DNA of 64,000 nucleotides from Loxodes magnus (GCA_946699065.1 CAMPDV010000382.1:239419-303418), one strand, 5' to 3'. Positions 1-13,700 are shown, counted from the first letter of the stretch. Made by a program: numbers and translations. The notes: generated by a model not told the origin, from the sequence alone.

Positions 1-252
1 TAGATTAAATGATAAATATAGCTTGAAAATGCATTTAAGTTAGAAAGGGAAACTAACTAGAAAGAGTTGAAACTTAGTTTCTTAGAAATTAAATTGGGAC
101 TAATTGAAGATAACATCAGTTGTGCTAACATTGATATTAAGCATACCTTACTTAGAAGCTTTTATTCATGTTGCTATTCATAATAAATACTTAAAAGAGG
201 CATAGTAGAGACTTATGTCTAATCAATTTAGATTTAAATAATTGAATCTGAA

Positions 253-1782
253 TCAAATTTCATCTTTTATCTTAATCTCATCACCATCAAGAATATCTTC
301 AGGTTCTTATGCATAGTCTGTCTACTTAAATTTAGTATCTTTATAATTAAATGAATGTGTGACTTTTTTAATTAGCCACTAAACCATTCTTTCATGAATT
401 AATTCTCCTTTATACTCTAAAACTTTATCCTTTTTATTAGCAGGGAAAAAAAGTAAAGTAGGAACATATTGGACTAGAAAATCTACTGAATTTTCAGTTA
501 AATCCATTTGAGCAATCACTAAGGTTTCTATATTGCTAACCCGATTCGCTAGTACTTGGATATGCTTGCTAATTTCTGGACATGATTTGCATTTTTTGTC
601 ATATAGATACACAAAGACGTCTTTTTCTTTTTCGAAGACGACGTTATTAAAATTCGATCCAACTAATATTCGAATGAAACGGAAGTGTGAATTTATAGGC
701 TCTTCTTAGCTTTTTTAAACGATTTTTAATTTTTTACCTAAGGTTTTCTAAGCGAAGCTAACTATATTCTATGAAGTTAAGTTTCCCTCCATTTATCACT
801 TATCATATTCGTTTAAATCTGATTTCAGTTGCACTATTCATACTTAGGGATCTTCTTCTTAACTAATATTTAGAAGCTAACCAAAAGTTTATCCTCATTC
901 ATCATCAAAATTAGAATAAGTAATTATGGCATAATTTTAAACCTTAGGAGCAGCAGATCTAAGAATTTCTAGAGAATTTGAGTCTTCTTTATTTCTAAGT
1001 AATACTATAGCAGGGAATCCATAAATAAAAATATTAGAGATGATGTATTAATCACATTAAGTCATTGCTATAACACTCTTAAACTAGCATCAGCTCCATA
1101 AGTCAGATTCATCCCAACTTCCTTTATAAAACTCTTTATCTTAGCCGTAATTCTTGAAAATTATGATATTATTTGGCTCTAAAGAAAATTATGCCGCTAT
1201 TTCCTGGGATTGTACATAGACACATGTCACTTCATCTAAATTTTAGCAAGCAGACATGAAAGTTTTGAATTTTGGATTTGTTTGGTCTCCATAATATAAA
1301 GCAGTAGAACTTTGAGTTTTTATAAATTTGTTGAGACTTTAAAGATCATTGAATCCCTTCATTTTATAGTTGATTTTCTTTACAACCCATTAGTATATTT
1401 TATCCTCTGTTCTTACTCCTTGATACTCTAAATAGTTTCCGTTCTTAAACAGTAAAACGGTAGGAAAGCCTTGCACTTTATATTCATCACAAATATCTTA
1501 ATAGTCGTTTCCATCCAACTCAGCAACTGCTACATCCAATTCATTTTCTTTAATTCTTTAAGCGAGCTCAATATATTAAACTCTAAACTCAGCGGATTTA
1601 GGACAGTAAGGTGAAAAGAACTTAACTAGGAGTCCATTAGGAAACTAGTCAACAACATCATGAAAAATTCTGGGGTGAAGTATGATAATATTATCTTTCA
1701 TAATATAGTCTTAGACTTCATAGTCTTCACTTCTACTATAAAGTACTAAAGCTATAAGTATCAATGACAATTCTATCTTCAT
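253..1782 (-). CDS. Protein disulfide isomerase, ER-retained
   Basis: A 509-residue protein if TAA/TAG are read as Gln; the frame is uninterrupted. A hydrophobic N-terminal signal peptide (about residues 1-18, MKIELSLILIALVLYSRS) precedes a first thioredoxin fold whose active site is C60-P-K-S63. The second cysteine of the usual CGHC is replaced by Ser. Two degenerate thioredoxin-like modules follow, then an a' domain with C398-K-S-C401 followed by the conserved VPTLLFF cis-Pro region. The C terminus is KDEI followed by TGA, a KDEL-type ER retrieval signal, which supports TGA as the true stop. One internal TGA (1090-1092) sits in W-S-W-C and must be Trp. PDIs normally oxidise or isomerise disulfides in the ER. 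Here only the C-terminal domain has a full CxxC, so the N-terminal one may act as a mixed-disulfide trap. Length and a-b-b'-a' layout match the family. Confidence 0.9.
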
Positions 1783-2681
1783 ACTTTTTATTTTTATTTA
1801 ATATCTATATCTTGCTATTTATTTACTCAGACTATCCTTTATTCCTTATACTTTGTTATATTAAATCTATATCTTATATATTTGAGGTACCTATGCTTAG
1901 AGTTATTTATAATTAGAGCTTACAATATTTAAGAAAATGCTTTAAGTTAGAATCAGATGTTTTCAACTGTGCATATGATTAGATGCAAGTATTAGTCTGC
2001 TACATTAATACCACTAAGTATTACTTAAAAGAATCCTAGCTGCTTAAAGAGCTTAGATATAATTAACGGTTATCATAAAGACAGGTATCTTATTAGTATC
2101 TAAAGCTTACTCTTCTTAGTTTCTTGGTATAGAACTCAGCTTATTAGATGCTCTAAAACCATGGAAGCATAACTAAGTAGCCCTCCTTAATTTAATATTT
2201 ACACATTTTTAATTCGTTAGAAGTTAAAAGATTGCTAAGAAAAATACTTTGAAATATAGACCAATTAGATAAATAACCTAATAAAGATAATAATCCTAGA
2301 GTTTATATTTAATAACTCTAAATATAGCATTCTTTGGAAAGTATGGAATTACTTTTCTTAGGTAAAACGTTTTATAAGTTCTTTGTTGCGCATTTATATC
2401 GAAGGTGCAGCTAAAATATATGAGAAGTTTCTTATTCCACTATAATGATTTAGGTATTGATTTTAAAGTCTAATCAGATGTCAATTAAACAAATAATTTA
2501 AGATAATAAAGATTAGAGTACTACTATTGAAGCTGCTTAAGATTGTTTCATTTTGCTTAAGTTGGCTATAAGTTTCTCTTATTTAAAAAGAAAAAGCATC
2601 TTTAAATAAGGATTGATTTTAAAGGTATAAATAGATGCAAATTTGTAATGATTATTTAGAAATTACCATATAAAAAGAAAA
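1783..2681. other. AT-rich intergenic spacer
   Basis: Between two minus-strand genes. I see no conserved protein motif, structured RNA or repeat on either strand. Confidence 0.4.
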
Positions 2682-4113
2682 TCATCTAGATTTGTTGTTG
2701 TTCCTTGCTATAGTAACTTTCTTTGCCCTAAATCTCTTAACTTTTTCAAACATATCATCATCAGGATGACTGGAAATTTCTTTTATAGTCTAAGTGAGAG
2801 TATTTGCTAAATCCTTTTTAGGAGATCTTGGCTAAGTGGTTACTGATTTTTGATCTCTGATGGCTCCATACTTATTAGAACTTTAATGCTTATTTCTAGA
2901 AAACGCAATATTAGGTCTACACGTTCTAGGTTAGCTAGGTTTAATCAGCTAATTAATTTCTTCATTCTTAGGAGTATTAATAAAGCTGTTCAAATAAGGT
3001 TTATACTCGCATAATTTTTCATAAATTAAGTTATTTATTTTGGGATGCTTTTATTACTACCTGTTAGCCTTTATTTCACTTTATAGCTCTTCGATAGTTA
3101 TTTCCTATTTTTAAATAACAGATTCTTTTACTCTAAACTCTTTCTAGAATTCTTCAGCTACTTGATTCAATCTATATAAAATATTACTTTTATTATGACT
3201 GTAAATAGTTATTCTATAGCTAATCTATTTATTTTTAGTACTTTTTTTGCATTTTTTTCATTGCACTTTCGCTTTACTTTTCAAGTTTTTGCGATTTACT
3301 TTACTCATCCTTAAGTTAAGCTTTAATTTAGTCTAATTCATTTTGCATTTGAGCAACTAATTCTGTTAAGTTTTCGCTATGCAGCTTTAAATTTAAAAAA
3401 TCCTGAGGTGAAATATAATTTCTATTAGACTAATCTACAAGCGCAATTTAGCTTTCTTTAGTGTTTTATTTTACTTAATTCATACTATTCAAAACTAATT
3501 CTTACTAACTTAGTAATCGGGTTAATTTTGCAATTTGCATATCCTTGTCATTTAGTTCCTTTTTCAAATTTAGTATTTCTTCTTCCTATTATTTGTTGGA
3601 ATTATTTGCTAGTATCTGCTTTTCATTTTAATTAGATCTGCTCTAACTATTAGATTATTACTTTTGCTCTTACTCTTTATGTTCTTGCTTTTGATCCTTT
3701 TTTGCTGCTGATTTATCATGCTTTTTGATTTACTATTGTGATTAAATCTGCTTTTCTAGTTTTTATATGCCGTCTTTTTTGAAACCTATTTTACTCTTAA
3801 TTTATCCTTTACCCTCATTTTCCAATTTCTCATTTTCAAAGTCATTAAAATCACAAATATAGGGACTTATGCACCTGTCATTTTCTTGGCTGTTTTTTTC
3901 CTATAGTTTTAATACTTGACTATGAGACTCCTAAGGTTATTAATTGACTTGTTCTTAGTTTTAATTAGGCGAGGCTTATTTTTACAGTAAATTAGATAAC
4001 TCTGTAGTAGCCTTGTTTTAGATACTATCTGTGAGTTAAGTATAAGAGTTAAGTGTTTTTTCCTTTATATCAATTCAAAACTCATTTGATTCATCATCAG
4101 AACTGAAAGACAT
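2682..4113 (-). CDS. Coiled-coil protein, unknown function
   Basis: Two exons joined by a 16-nt intron give 471 residues ending at TGA. The N terminus is acidic and Ser-rich (MSFSSDDESNEFWID, with the W written TGA). A long Lys/Glu/Gln coiled coil fills roughly residues 120-330. The basic tail contains TQPRSPKKDL and ends KVTIARNNNKSR. No enzyme motif is visible. Such proteins in ciliates are often cytoskeletal or basal-body components, but that is only a guess. Splicing out the intron joins LQNNYLQSQQK to LNQVAEEFQKEF; without it the second half reads as nonsense. I do not recognise the family. Confidence 0.75.
3172..3187 (-). other. 16-nt intron
   Basis: GTAATATTTTATATAG on the minus strand. 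Removing it restores the coiled-coil frame of the surrounding gene, and total exon length becomes divisible by 3. Confidence 0.8.
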
Positions 4114-4870
4114 TTTTGATCTATATTTAGTTTAAATTTTAATCATATCAACTTCATCCTTATAACCCTCCTATAATACCCTACTTATATATCCATTCTA
4201 CTCAAAACTACTACCAGTAACCATCACTTCCTTATAAATCTATTAAATTATATATCACTAACTATTCTAAAATTACCAAAGCTACAAAAAAGCAACTTAA
4301 AGGAAATTGAAGCTTCAAGATTTAAAGTTAAAGCAGTAAGTTTAATAATAGATCTTAAGATGTAATCTGGTGATTAAAGAGCAAAATTAATGAAGAAGAT
4401 ATATTAGAGCAATCTATCCCTTAATTAAGCCATTAAATAGGTTTATAATATAATAGCAAATACAATACCAATATATTAGTCAAGAGACTTATAGTTTATT
4501 ATATTAAGTAAAATAAGTTAATGAGTCTAAGCTAAAATTATAACTATATTAAGTCTTTTAATTATAAATCCAATTTGTGCTATCATCAATCAAATGCTCA
4601 AGTGATGTAGGGCTTATTATATAAAGTGCTTATGCTAATAAAAATGCTTTAATGCTTTTAAATCCTTTCTGCTATTTAACTATAGTCTAATGATAAAAGC
4701 TTAATCTTTAGATTTTGAATATACTGATAATTAATTCCTAATTGGTATCTTAATTAACCAGAAGCATTTAAATGAGTTATTAGTTCTGCAACTAGTTTGC
4801 TTTATTGCTAATAATAAAATAAAATTGAATTGAAGCTTAATAATTGATTTAATTCTATTTTACTTGAAAC
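4114..4870. other. AT-rich intergenic spacer
   Basis: No gene, RNA or repeat that I can support. Confidence 0.4.
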
Positions 4871-6352
4871 TCACTTCAACATTTCTGGCAAACTCATTTT
4901 AATGAGTACATGTTCTTTAGTATGCCCCATTTCATAGCCTTTACCAAATAATTAGTTGTATTCTTCTTAATTCCATATTTATTCGCAGCCTTCGCATAAA
5001 TCGTAATCTAAGCAATGTGCACATTTAAACCTAGTACCTTCAATTTTCTAAGAGCAGCTTTATCCTTTTTTAAAGTCACAAACTATTCCTTTATGTGTAA
5101 GAATCTCAGGCTTCTAAGTTCATTCAAGGGGTCCTGCGTACATATTTTTTCCTCATCTTAATTGAGATAAATCACTAGAATATTAAGTAAGTTTGTATAG
5201 AATATGTGGATGAGCTAGAGAATTAGTTCCGTTAGCAATGTTTCCCTTTTTTTCACACTCTTCACAATGAACATGCCCTTCACAAAACAAGCAAATATAC
5301 TAAGGATTATTTGCTAATTAAGTTCCACAAAGAACGCAAGCTTCGAATTTCTTAAGTACTGGAGCTGGATCTGCATATCCAATGTTCAAAAATAATTTAA
5401 CAGGGTAGAAAATATCTTCTATCTACTTAAGTATCTAACTAAAGCTCTATTTATCCTTTCCCATATATTACCCTGATATTGTCAATTATCCTTAAAAAGA
5501 TAATTTCCCATTTTAAATCGCTTTAGTAATTTAGCTTGTTAACCTTGGCTTTGGCATTTTCATTTTCTTGATAAACTCTGAGATTTATTGGAAAGTTTAA
5601 AGTCTTTAGTCTGAAGTTTTTTTGATTCACTCTTCAATATTCTCCTACTAAGGTTATAATGGCTTTTCACTATCTATCTATTAAGATTCTAATAAATTCT
5701 TTATGTCCTTCTCTAGATTTCGTTGCTTTGGATGGCCAATCCATCTTAGAATGCCTTACTCATCTATGATAGCAGTTTTGATAGGTACTTCATCTTTAAT
5801 CTGGAAGAAGGAAGAACAATCACGAGATTGATCGAATAAATTTAGCATTTTGCAAAACTTTCTTTCTTTAAATCTTCTTGCAGCTACTTAAGGCTCATCA
5901 TCTAGAGAAATGCATGCAATCACTACTTTTTCATTCCATTCTTCATGCTGATTAAGTATTTATTCAAAGACTTACATATGTCTCTAGCAAGGGCCACATC
6001 AACTAGCCCAGAAGTTAAGTACAACAATCTTACCTCCAAAATTCAGCTAAAAGTTTGATGCAGATTAAACATCAATCAAGGAGAAAGAGGAAGAGATTTA
6101 CTCTCCAGGTTAAATAGTTAGATCCACTTATACTTATAACTACAAGTTAGCCTTTTAAATAATTTCCTTCAATTATTCGTTTTTTTACTAATCTTTGCTA
6201 AGTATTTTAGCACTATAAACTTCCTATCTTTCAACATAACCTGCTGCTATCATATTTTCACTCTTAGATAGTTCAACATTTTATAAATCAAGCTGCTGAG
6301 TAATTTATAGCAGCTGCTAAAATTATTATTCAGGAAAGTGCTCTTTTTCCAT
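4871..6352 (-). CDS. Thioredoxin-fold protein fused to ZZ-type zinc finger
   Basis: A 493-residue intronless protein. Residues ~85-230 form a TlpA/AhpC-type thioredoxin fold: LNFWASWCGPC, ISLDDEPQVAARRF, then PIKTAIIDEQG with the cis-Pro. The Trp of the WCGPC active site (residue 118) is encoded by TGA at 5999-6001, which proves TGA=Trp. Around residues 337-372 there is a Cys-rich segment (CVLCGT...CLFCEGHVHCEECE). Near 420-462 there is a canonical ZZ finger (HKGIVCD...RFKCAHCLDYDLCEGCE). The gene ends MSLPEMLK-TGA. The oxidoreductase domain could act on disulfides or peroxide, while ZZ fingers bind protein tails. The fusion resembles nucleoredoxin-type cytosolic redox regulators but with different partner domains. 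Redox competence is inferred from the intact CGPC. Three further internal TGA codons read as Trp. Confidence 0.85.
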
Positions 6353-6655
6353 TTTAATTAACCCTTATTTAGTCAGATTAATAGAGTATGAATATCACTA
6401 CCTAAAGATATAAAATAGAGCACTTTTATAAAACTACCTTCAAAGCTGATTTTGATATATGTAAGAAATGGAGTTCCTTATTGCTTTCCTCATTATAGAA
6501 GCTAAGAAGAACAAGACTAAGGCGAAGGAAGCTTCAATTAAAATAAGGAGTAATAAGATTTAATTTTAGTTAGACTATTAGACTATAAATTAGAATATTG
6601 GATAAAGGGTTAAAGTTAATAGTTGAAATGGATTTTCTATTTAAATTATCTAAAA
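6353..6655. other. Divergent intergenic region
   Basis: About 300 bp between two divergently transcribed genes, so both promoters must lie here. No recognisable box could be assigned. Confidence 0.4.
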
Positions 6656-6877
6656 ATGGAAATGTAGGGAAAATTTGAATAAGAAAACGAAGCACTGGAT
6701 ATCATTTACGAGATTTCATAGATATTAGATTGCAAATTAGACAAGCAAGAGATTAAAATTCTTATTTAATTATGTGAATTAGGTGTTAATCCTGAGGCTC
6801 TTGCTATGTGTGTTAAGGAATTAAAAAGAGAAAGCGCGGTATTAAAAGCTTCTGAAGTTCCAAGGAAAAACTTTTGA
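6656..6877 (+). CDS. MZT1: MOZART1, gamma-tubulin complex adaptor
   Basis: A 73-residue single-exon protein. The segment ALDIIYEISQIL through LCELGVNPEALAMCVKELK matches the MOZART1 family: short helices with the invariant G-V/I-N-P-E-A-L motif, and a total length of ~70-80 residues as in other eukaryotes. MOZART1 binds the N-terminal extension of gamma-tubulin complex proteins and helps recruit and activate microtubule nucleation at centrosomes, basal bodies and spindle poles. The start could also be the Met at codon 3. Gln at one conserved polar site is written TAG, and the stop is TGA after KNF. This gene would be missed by standard-code prediction. Confidence 0.9.
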
Positions 6878-8221
6878 TATTTTAATTATATAATACCTTT
6901 CAATGAATTGGTAAGCTTATCAACTCTTTCTTTCATTCGTTATGTGAAAATTTAAACTTAATAAAGTTAAACCTTATAGAATCAGATAGTCTAACTAAAC
7001 TAAGAAGTGCTAAAAGAACGAAAAGGCTTTTTAATGCTTTTGTTTAGTTAGAATATCATTATTTCAACTTTTCAAGGATCTAGCTTCTACTTATTAAAAT
7101 AGCTATATAAATTTTGGTTGGCTTAATAGTAAAAAGCCAATTTATTGCTTCAATAGATATTTTAGGTATACATCAACAATTTAACTCAAGTAGAGTAACT
7201 AATTGAAAATACTAAGCCTTATCTTAATTTAAATATTTTCTAGTTCAAATAATTTTATAGTTTTGGAATTTGAAAAAATACAAATAAAGAATTCTAAATC
7301 TAAAGTTTCTCCTTAAAATAAAAGTAACTAGCAGGATTTCGAACTTCAATTACCTATAGCTTTTTATAATTATATAGTGCTTTCTGCTTATCACGTTGGT
7401 GCTTACCTATTTTGATTTATAAGCTAAAACTACTTTAAGACTAGAATAATATTTCTAGAAGTTTTAACCTAAATCAAATCATATATTAAGTCAAAAAATT
7501 CTTAAACTTATTACTTTTGTTGATATACCAGCAATTTACGACTTAACAAAATGCATCCCCCCTAATCTGCAAGTACCTAAGTTTATTCTAAAAATTCCTA
7601 TATTTACAATTTTCTCTTTTTACTAATCAAATTTTTAACTTATATGGATTAAGATAACTGTAGATAGTTTATTTAAAAGCTTTTCTTAATAATTAAAGCT
7701 TTTAAATATATATAGTTGGTAAGCAAATTTTAACTGGAATTTCATAATTAACAGCTAAAATTAGACATTTAAAATAGAACATTTGATTAACTATAAATAC
7801 CATTAACCTATCTTATTTTTCTTTCCAATTATAATTCTTTAGCGGTCTAATTATAGAGAATATCTAACTTTTAATATAAGCAACTTAAGGAGTGAAGCTC
7901 TTCAAATTATAAAGATGAATATATAATAAAGATCTCTATTATCTAAATTAGCTTTAGATGCTTAAAAAGTGATTTGTTATCCTATGTTCATAAAATATAC
8001 TTCATAGATCTTATTTTCAATTAAAATGACTTAAAATAATCTCCAATATACTTTTTATGCTACTAGATTAGAGATATTCTTTTAGTTATCCACTATATGT
8101 ATGATAAGCATTATAAATAAAGTATCGATAAAGTCTTTAATTAAGAGGTTTTAGTACCTTTAAATCTATATTTAAATAAATTAAATTCAATTTGGTTTTT
8201 GTTTAGAATATAAAGTTTAAA
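6878..8221. other. Intergenic spacer, convergent genes
   Basis: About 1.3 kb between the 3' ends of MZT1 and the B-box gene. AT-rich; no supported feature. Confidence 0.4.
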
Positions 8222-9322
8222 TCAACTTTTACTAGATCCATAAATAAGAGTTTCTAGTCTTCTCAGAGCGTCTTTTAAGTCTTCGTTCTCATGTATAATC
8301 ATTCTATTTTGCATTTCTAATTCAGTGCTTTCTTTATAGTTGTTTTTGTTTTCTTATTGATACTCTTCAACTGTTTGGCGAAGTCTTCTTATATCTTATT
8401 CTTAAACCTCACAAATTTTTTGAGTGGATCTGATAGATTCTTTTAAATTTTAAATATCCTTTTCTAGTTGATCTTATTTCTATCTAGTTTTTCTCTTTTC
8501 TTCACCAATTTCCTTTTCCAATAGAAGAATAACATCATCTTTAGATTGCATCTTTTTTTATAAATCAAGCAGAACTTGATGCTTTTCTGTATGGAGTAAA
8601 CTAATTCTTTCATCATGTTTCTTTAAAGACTATTCATGCTCTCTTCGAAATTGCTGAATCTCCTATTTCACCAATTGAGAATTTTCTTTATAGTACTCTA
8701 AATCCCTTTCTAATTACTGAATTCTCAAATTTTGATCTTTTTATTTTTCATCACTTGTATTCTGAAGCTAGAAATAGGAATCTTAAATTCTAACTTGTTC
8801 TTCTTGCTCTTTAACAGTTCTTGATTTTAAGACTTCTAGTTTATTGTAAAGTGAGTTAATCTCTATATCTTTTTCATTCAAAGTCTTGGAAATTTCATTT
8901 TCATATTATTCTTTAATTCTCTTAATTTCTTTATTATTCAGATCTTGATTCCATTCTTACTCTTATTTCAGATTTTAGATTTAAGTCTATAAAGACTAAA
9001 CCAATTTGTCTTAACTATCCTCTTTCATTCTTAATCTATCAAAGGTTTCCATTATATGTATATCCTTTTATCTAGTTGAGTAGATTACACTGTCCCTACT
9101 TGGAGAATATACTTAAGAACTTGTAGTTCTTGAGGGTTACATCTCATTTCTTGATCTTCTCATCATTTCCTAAAAAGATACCACTCTTCTTTGATGGCCT
9201 TTCAAATCCTCTGTTTAATGAGCAATTATATCACATTCATAGCACCTCTTTGTTTCACATATATCACAATTTAAAGTTGCTGACTTAGAATTGCATCACG
9301 AGCATCTAGGAAATATCTCCAT
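8222..9322 (-). CDS. B-box zinc finger / coiled-coil protein
   Basis: A 366-residue single-exon protein. The N terminus (residues 6-45) has the spacing C-x2-C, C-x2-C, C-x2-C, H-x6-H of a B-box-type finger: RCSWCNSKSATLNCDIC, RCYECDIIAHQ, LKGHQRR. Its W (residue 9) is encoded by TGA. The rest is a nearly continuous coiled coil rich in Gln, Glu and Lys, with no catalytic domain. TRIM-like proteins pair a B-box with a coiled coil, but there is no RING here, so ubiquitin ligase activity is not indicated. A scaffold role is a reasonable inference. Stop is TGA after IYGSSKS. Confidence 0.8.
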
Positions 9323-10723
9323 CTTTAAAGAATAAAAGCAAAAGCATAAGACCTTTCCACCAATTACTACTCTACCTTATACTTTTTAACTACTCTAAAT
9401 AGAAACTTCCCCTTATATAGTTCCCCAACAAGCACAGGTATATTACACTTAACTTATAAGCAAAGCATTCAGCTTATCTTACTATATGGTATTTAAGATT
9501 TGAATCTATTCCTTTTAATATATACTTTTACCTTCTTTTTCACTACTAAGTATTTATATTACTTTAGCTATATCTTTCAATATCAAAAGGGATATCTTTT
9601 CTCTTAGACTTACAGTATTTATCTTTAACTAGAATCTAGTGATTAAGCATCTGAATCTAGAGAAAGAGCAACTGATATTTAAGGATAGAATCAATATTTA
9701 GAGAGTAGCAAGTGATATTAAGAAGTATCTAGCTAGATATTTTCTTAAAGCATAAGAACCTATTAAGTATTAAAATAAGCAATTAAGCATAGCTAACATA
9801 GCCTATTTAGTAGCTTTAATACTAAATTTTAACTATTAAGAGTATAGTTTAATATATAATAGAGGCTATTTTCTTATATTCATATTCTTATTTATTTAGC
9901 TTATAGTAAATTAGCTAATTGTAACAATGCTATTACATTGCTTTCTAGTTAGAACTGTAGAAGTTTTATTGTATCTTTTCATTAAGAGAGGAAATTTAAA
10001 CATTTCCTTTTTAAATATAGCGAATGGATATTTGTTTAGCCTCTTTAATAAAGTAAGCGGGTTTTTAAGGGATTAGAGTAAAGATTTTATGGTGATTAAA
10101 AATAAACTGATTGGTACTAATATCCATGAAGATAAAAGATTAAGATAAATAAGACATCTAGGTATAATAAACCATAAATAAGGAAATAAGCAAGCATATT
10201 GAAATGCATATCTCATATCTATAAGCATAACTAAATAACTAGCAAAATACATTTCTTTTAGGAATATAAAAATAACATTTTAAATAAGACTAACCTTAAG
10301 AGGCAGCTCTTAATGGTAGCCTCCACTCCTTATTTGTCTAGTTTAGTCGCTTTTCTTATTAGTTATAGAATTGTCTTTAATAGAACATAGTAAAAACTAC
10401 ATGAATTAAATGAAATAACAGCAGAACTTTATTATAATAAGATAGCATAAGTAAACAATGAGTTTAGCAAGCTAAAATTAGAGTAGCTATGGTTAATTAA
10501 GTATATAGTTATTGTAGTAAGCTTAATGCATTAAACGTGCAATCAAAGCAAAAGCTCTATAATACAAATAGATACTAAAAGATGTGTTTCTTAATATAGA
10601 TATTAGATATAGTTAATATAAAATATATAAGGATAGTAATAGTAAGCTCTAGATATTTATAGTTTAAAGTTTATTTTTCTTTGCAAGATATTCATGAACA
10701 TTTAAAAAATCTAATCGCTAAAA
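9323..10723. other. Divergent intergenic region
   Basis: About 1.4 kb between divergently transcribed genes. No gene-like frame or structured element could be supported. Confidence 0.4.
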
Positions 10724-13700
10724 ATGGACAGTTTACCTCCTGGAGTAGAAGGAAAATAATACGGAGTTTTACACCTTGAACTAGGACGATTGTATATGCA
10801 AACAAATCGTCATATAAACTATAAAATGTAGGTTAAATTTTGAGGGGCTGAAGACTAAGTTAGAAGATTGTCACCTTAAACAGGAGTTGAATATACAATA
10901 AGATGTACTCAACCTCTTTTCGTAAAATATCTTCAAGATATGGGTTTAATAGAACTTGAAGTGCTTGATTCAACTACAGACAAAATGGTAGGAACAGTAA
11001 AGTTCAACCCTAAATTGTATTTAAAAGTAAATGACTAAAGCAAATCCTTTAAGGAAAGATATTCTGATATAGACATTAACGATACTTTTACTATTTATAC
11101 CAAGACTACTGGAAAGCAGATGGGAGAGTTAGAAATAATCATGCGATCTGACTTTAATATCTGGAAAAAGCAAAACGGAGAATTTAATAAAAAGGACATT
11201 ATATAGGAAAACCAAAAAGCAAAGGATAAAGAAAATGACCAAATGCTATATGTAGATAATAGAATTGCTAACTCTCTTTCAAATAAGCAAGCTTAAGAAA
11301 ATGATTATCTGACATTTAAAAATTAAGCTTTATAAGAAAAACTAAATACTAAGTAAACTCAATAAGTTCCTAATGATATTAATTCTATATCTTCTAAAAC
11401 TTATAACTAAGAGTCTTCGTAATAAAGCAGAGTGTTGAATAATAAGGTAGAAGAGACTTAAACTAGAACTCCATTAGAAAAGAAAAATAAACAGGAATAA
11501 TCAGAAAATAAATTAGTTAAAAGCGAACGAAAGTAATAAAGCAGAGATTAAAGCAAAATGAAAGATAAAGAGATATTGATTCAAGGAGAGGAAAGCATTG
11601 ATTAAGGTAGTTAAGTTCTTAAGAATTCTTAAATTCCATAAAGATAAAATAAATATGATTTAAACGAAATAAATACCCTTACGCTAGAAATTTTTACCTT
11701 ACAAGCATCTAAAAATTTGAATATTGAACTGATTAATTTATAATTGTAGTGCGAAATGCCTTTGCCTGCTGATTTCAAACTTATTCCTGAAGTAATTACC
11801 TTACAATCTCTTCCATCCAAAAAGAAGTATGCTATCGATTTCAATCATCGTAGTTAGCACTGAATTAAACTTGGAAACTAGAGTTTGAAAGCACTAGCAG
11901 AGCAGTAATTTGTTTTCAAGCTATATTAGCATGATTAAAATATGAAAAGAGAGGTTATGTAAGGAGAAATTTCTTGGGAAGAGCTATTATAGAGTCCATA
12001 GCTTGAACTAAAAACGACTATTGATCTCATAGTTAAAAAAAGATTTATTTAAGAAAGTAAACAACAGAGTACTGGAACTTTAACTATCAAATTAGCTTTG
12101 GAAAAACTAAGAATTCCACCTTAGCAAAAATACTAAAAAATTGAGTAAACTTAATAGATCGTTCAGGATTAGCTAGACTAACTGGAATAACCGAAAAGGT
12201 AGTCGACAATCTAGTAAGCGCAGTAAATTTAACCTTCAAAAGAGCTGCTAAATCTTTAAATTTATTTATATTTGGATAATATTTTGAAAACTCAAATACG
12301 AACAGAAGGAACTCAAAGTGAGAATTTATTCCCAAGAAATATATTCATAACATATAAATCTTTTCCTGATAATGAGTTAGTAAGAACTAACGTTATTTGG
12401 AACAATAACGAGCCAAGGTTTTAGCATAAGATGGTAACTCCTTTTTTGATAAGTAAAGAAAATATTGCTAGGCTATAATCCTCTATCATTGTCTTGGAAG
12501 TTTGAGATAAAATTAATCCTTCTAAAGACTAACTTTTAGGAGTGGTAAAATTACAACTATCTGTTTTTCATGGAATTTTAAGCACTAGCAATTATTAGAG
12601 TATTCAGCATGGACTTTATCCCTTTACTGCTTTTGATGAGTTCAAGCCTATTTATAACATTATACAAGGAAAAAACATAGGCTTTTTAAGAACCTTTTTG
12701 GCTTTAGGAACATCTTCCTAAATTCATAGACTCACAATCAAGCATTAACAAGAGCAGGTTCAAACTTTAAACGAATAGATATAAAAATAAAAGAGCAAAA
12801 AGGCAAAAAATGAAAAAGAGATTAAGACTTAAAAAAATATAAAAAAGGAAGATTAAGAAAAAACTAAGAAAAACTTCGAAAACTTAGAGCTCTAAAATAA
12901 ATAACTTCAGTCTTAAAGGTAAAAGATATTAAATAAACAACAAGAATAATTGAAAACTAACATTGAAGAAATTGTAGACACTTCTAAAACTCTGACTAAA
13001 AACTCCAATTTCCAATCAGAGCTAGTTTCTAATAGATCTAAGCTTTAAAAAGAGTTTACTACAATCGAGACTTAAACAGAAAAAAGTGAAATGAGAGCGG
13101 TAGAATAAGAAAGTTCTCCTAAGTAAATAGCAGTGAGATAGGGAGATTATAAAGTAGAGCATTCTATAAATATATAAATAAGAGATTTATACCAAATTCC
13201 ACTTAAATAGATTTATATAAGATGCAAATTTCCTATGGAAGAATAAGTTATTGAAACTTCTCCTTCTTAAATTCACCTTGAATGCACTCACAAAATAATC
13301 TTACCTTGCTTTGAAAGTCTTGAAAATTATTTTTCAGAAAGCACTTCGCCTGGAATTTAATTCTAGGTGGTTAAAGAATAAGATCATAGTATACTATGCG
13401 AAGGAATTCTGCCATTAGAAGAGCTTTACTTATATGAAGAGAATATACAAGTATAAAGAGTAATTTGTCTGTATGATGGAGGATAAGTAAAAGGTAAAAT
13501 TATGATAACCATTTTGCATCAAAAGAAAGAAATAGAGTAAAGCGAATAAGACTTCGATATCGATAAGCAAATTGAAGTCAAAAGGAACTTACCTATGTAC
13601 ACCAAACTTACTTTCTAGATATTTAAAATCACAGATTATGTCAAACTTCAAACTAAAGAGCAAATCAGCATTCACTATACTTTGTTTTCAGGAGAACTCT

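Noticed and set aside
379..612. Stand-alone 77-residue thioredoxin-like gene
   Set aside because: It is the last domain of the 509-residue PDI, cut off only because TAA/TAG were taken as stops.
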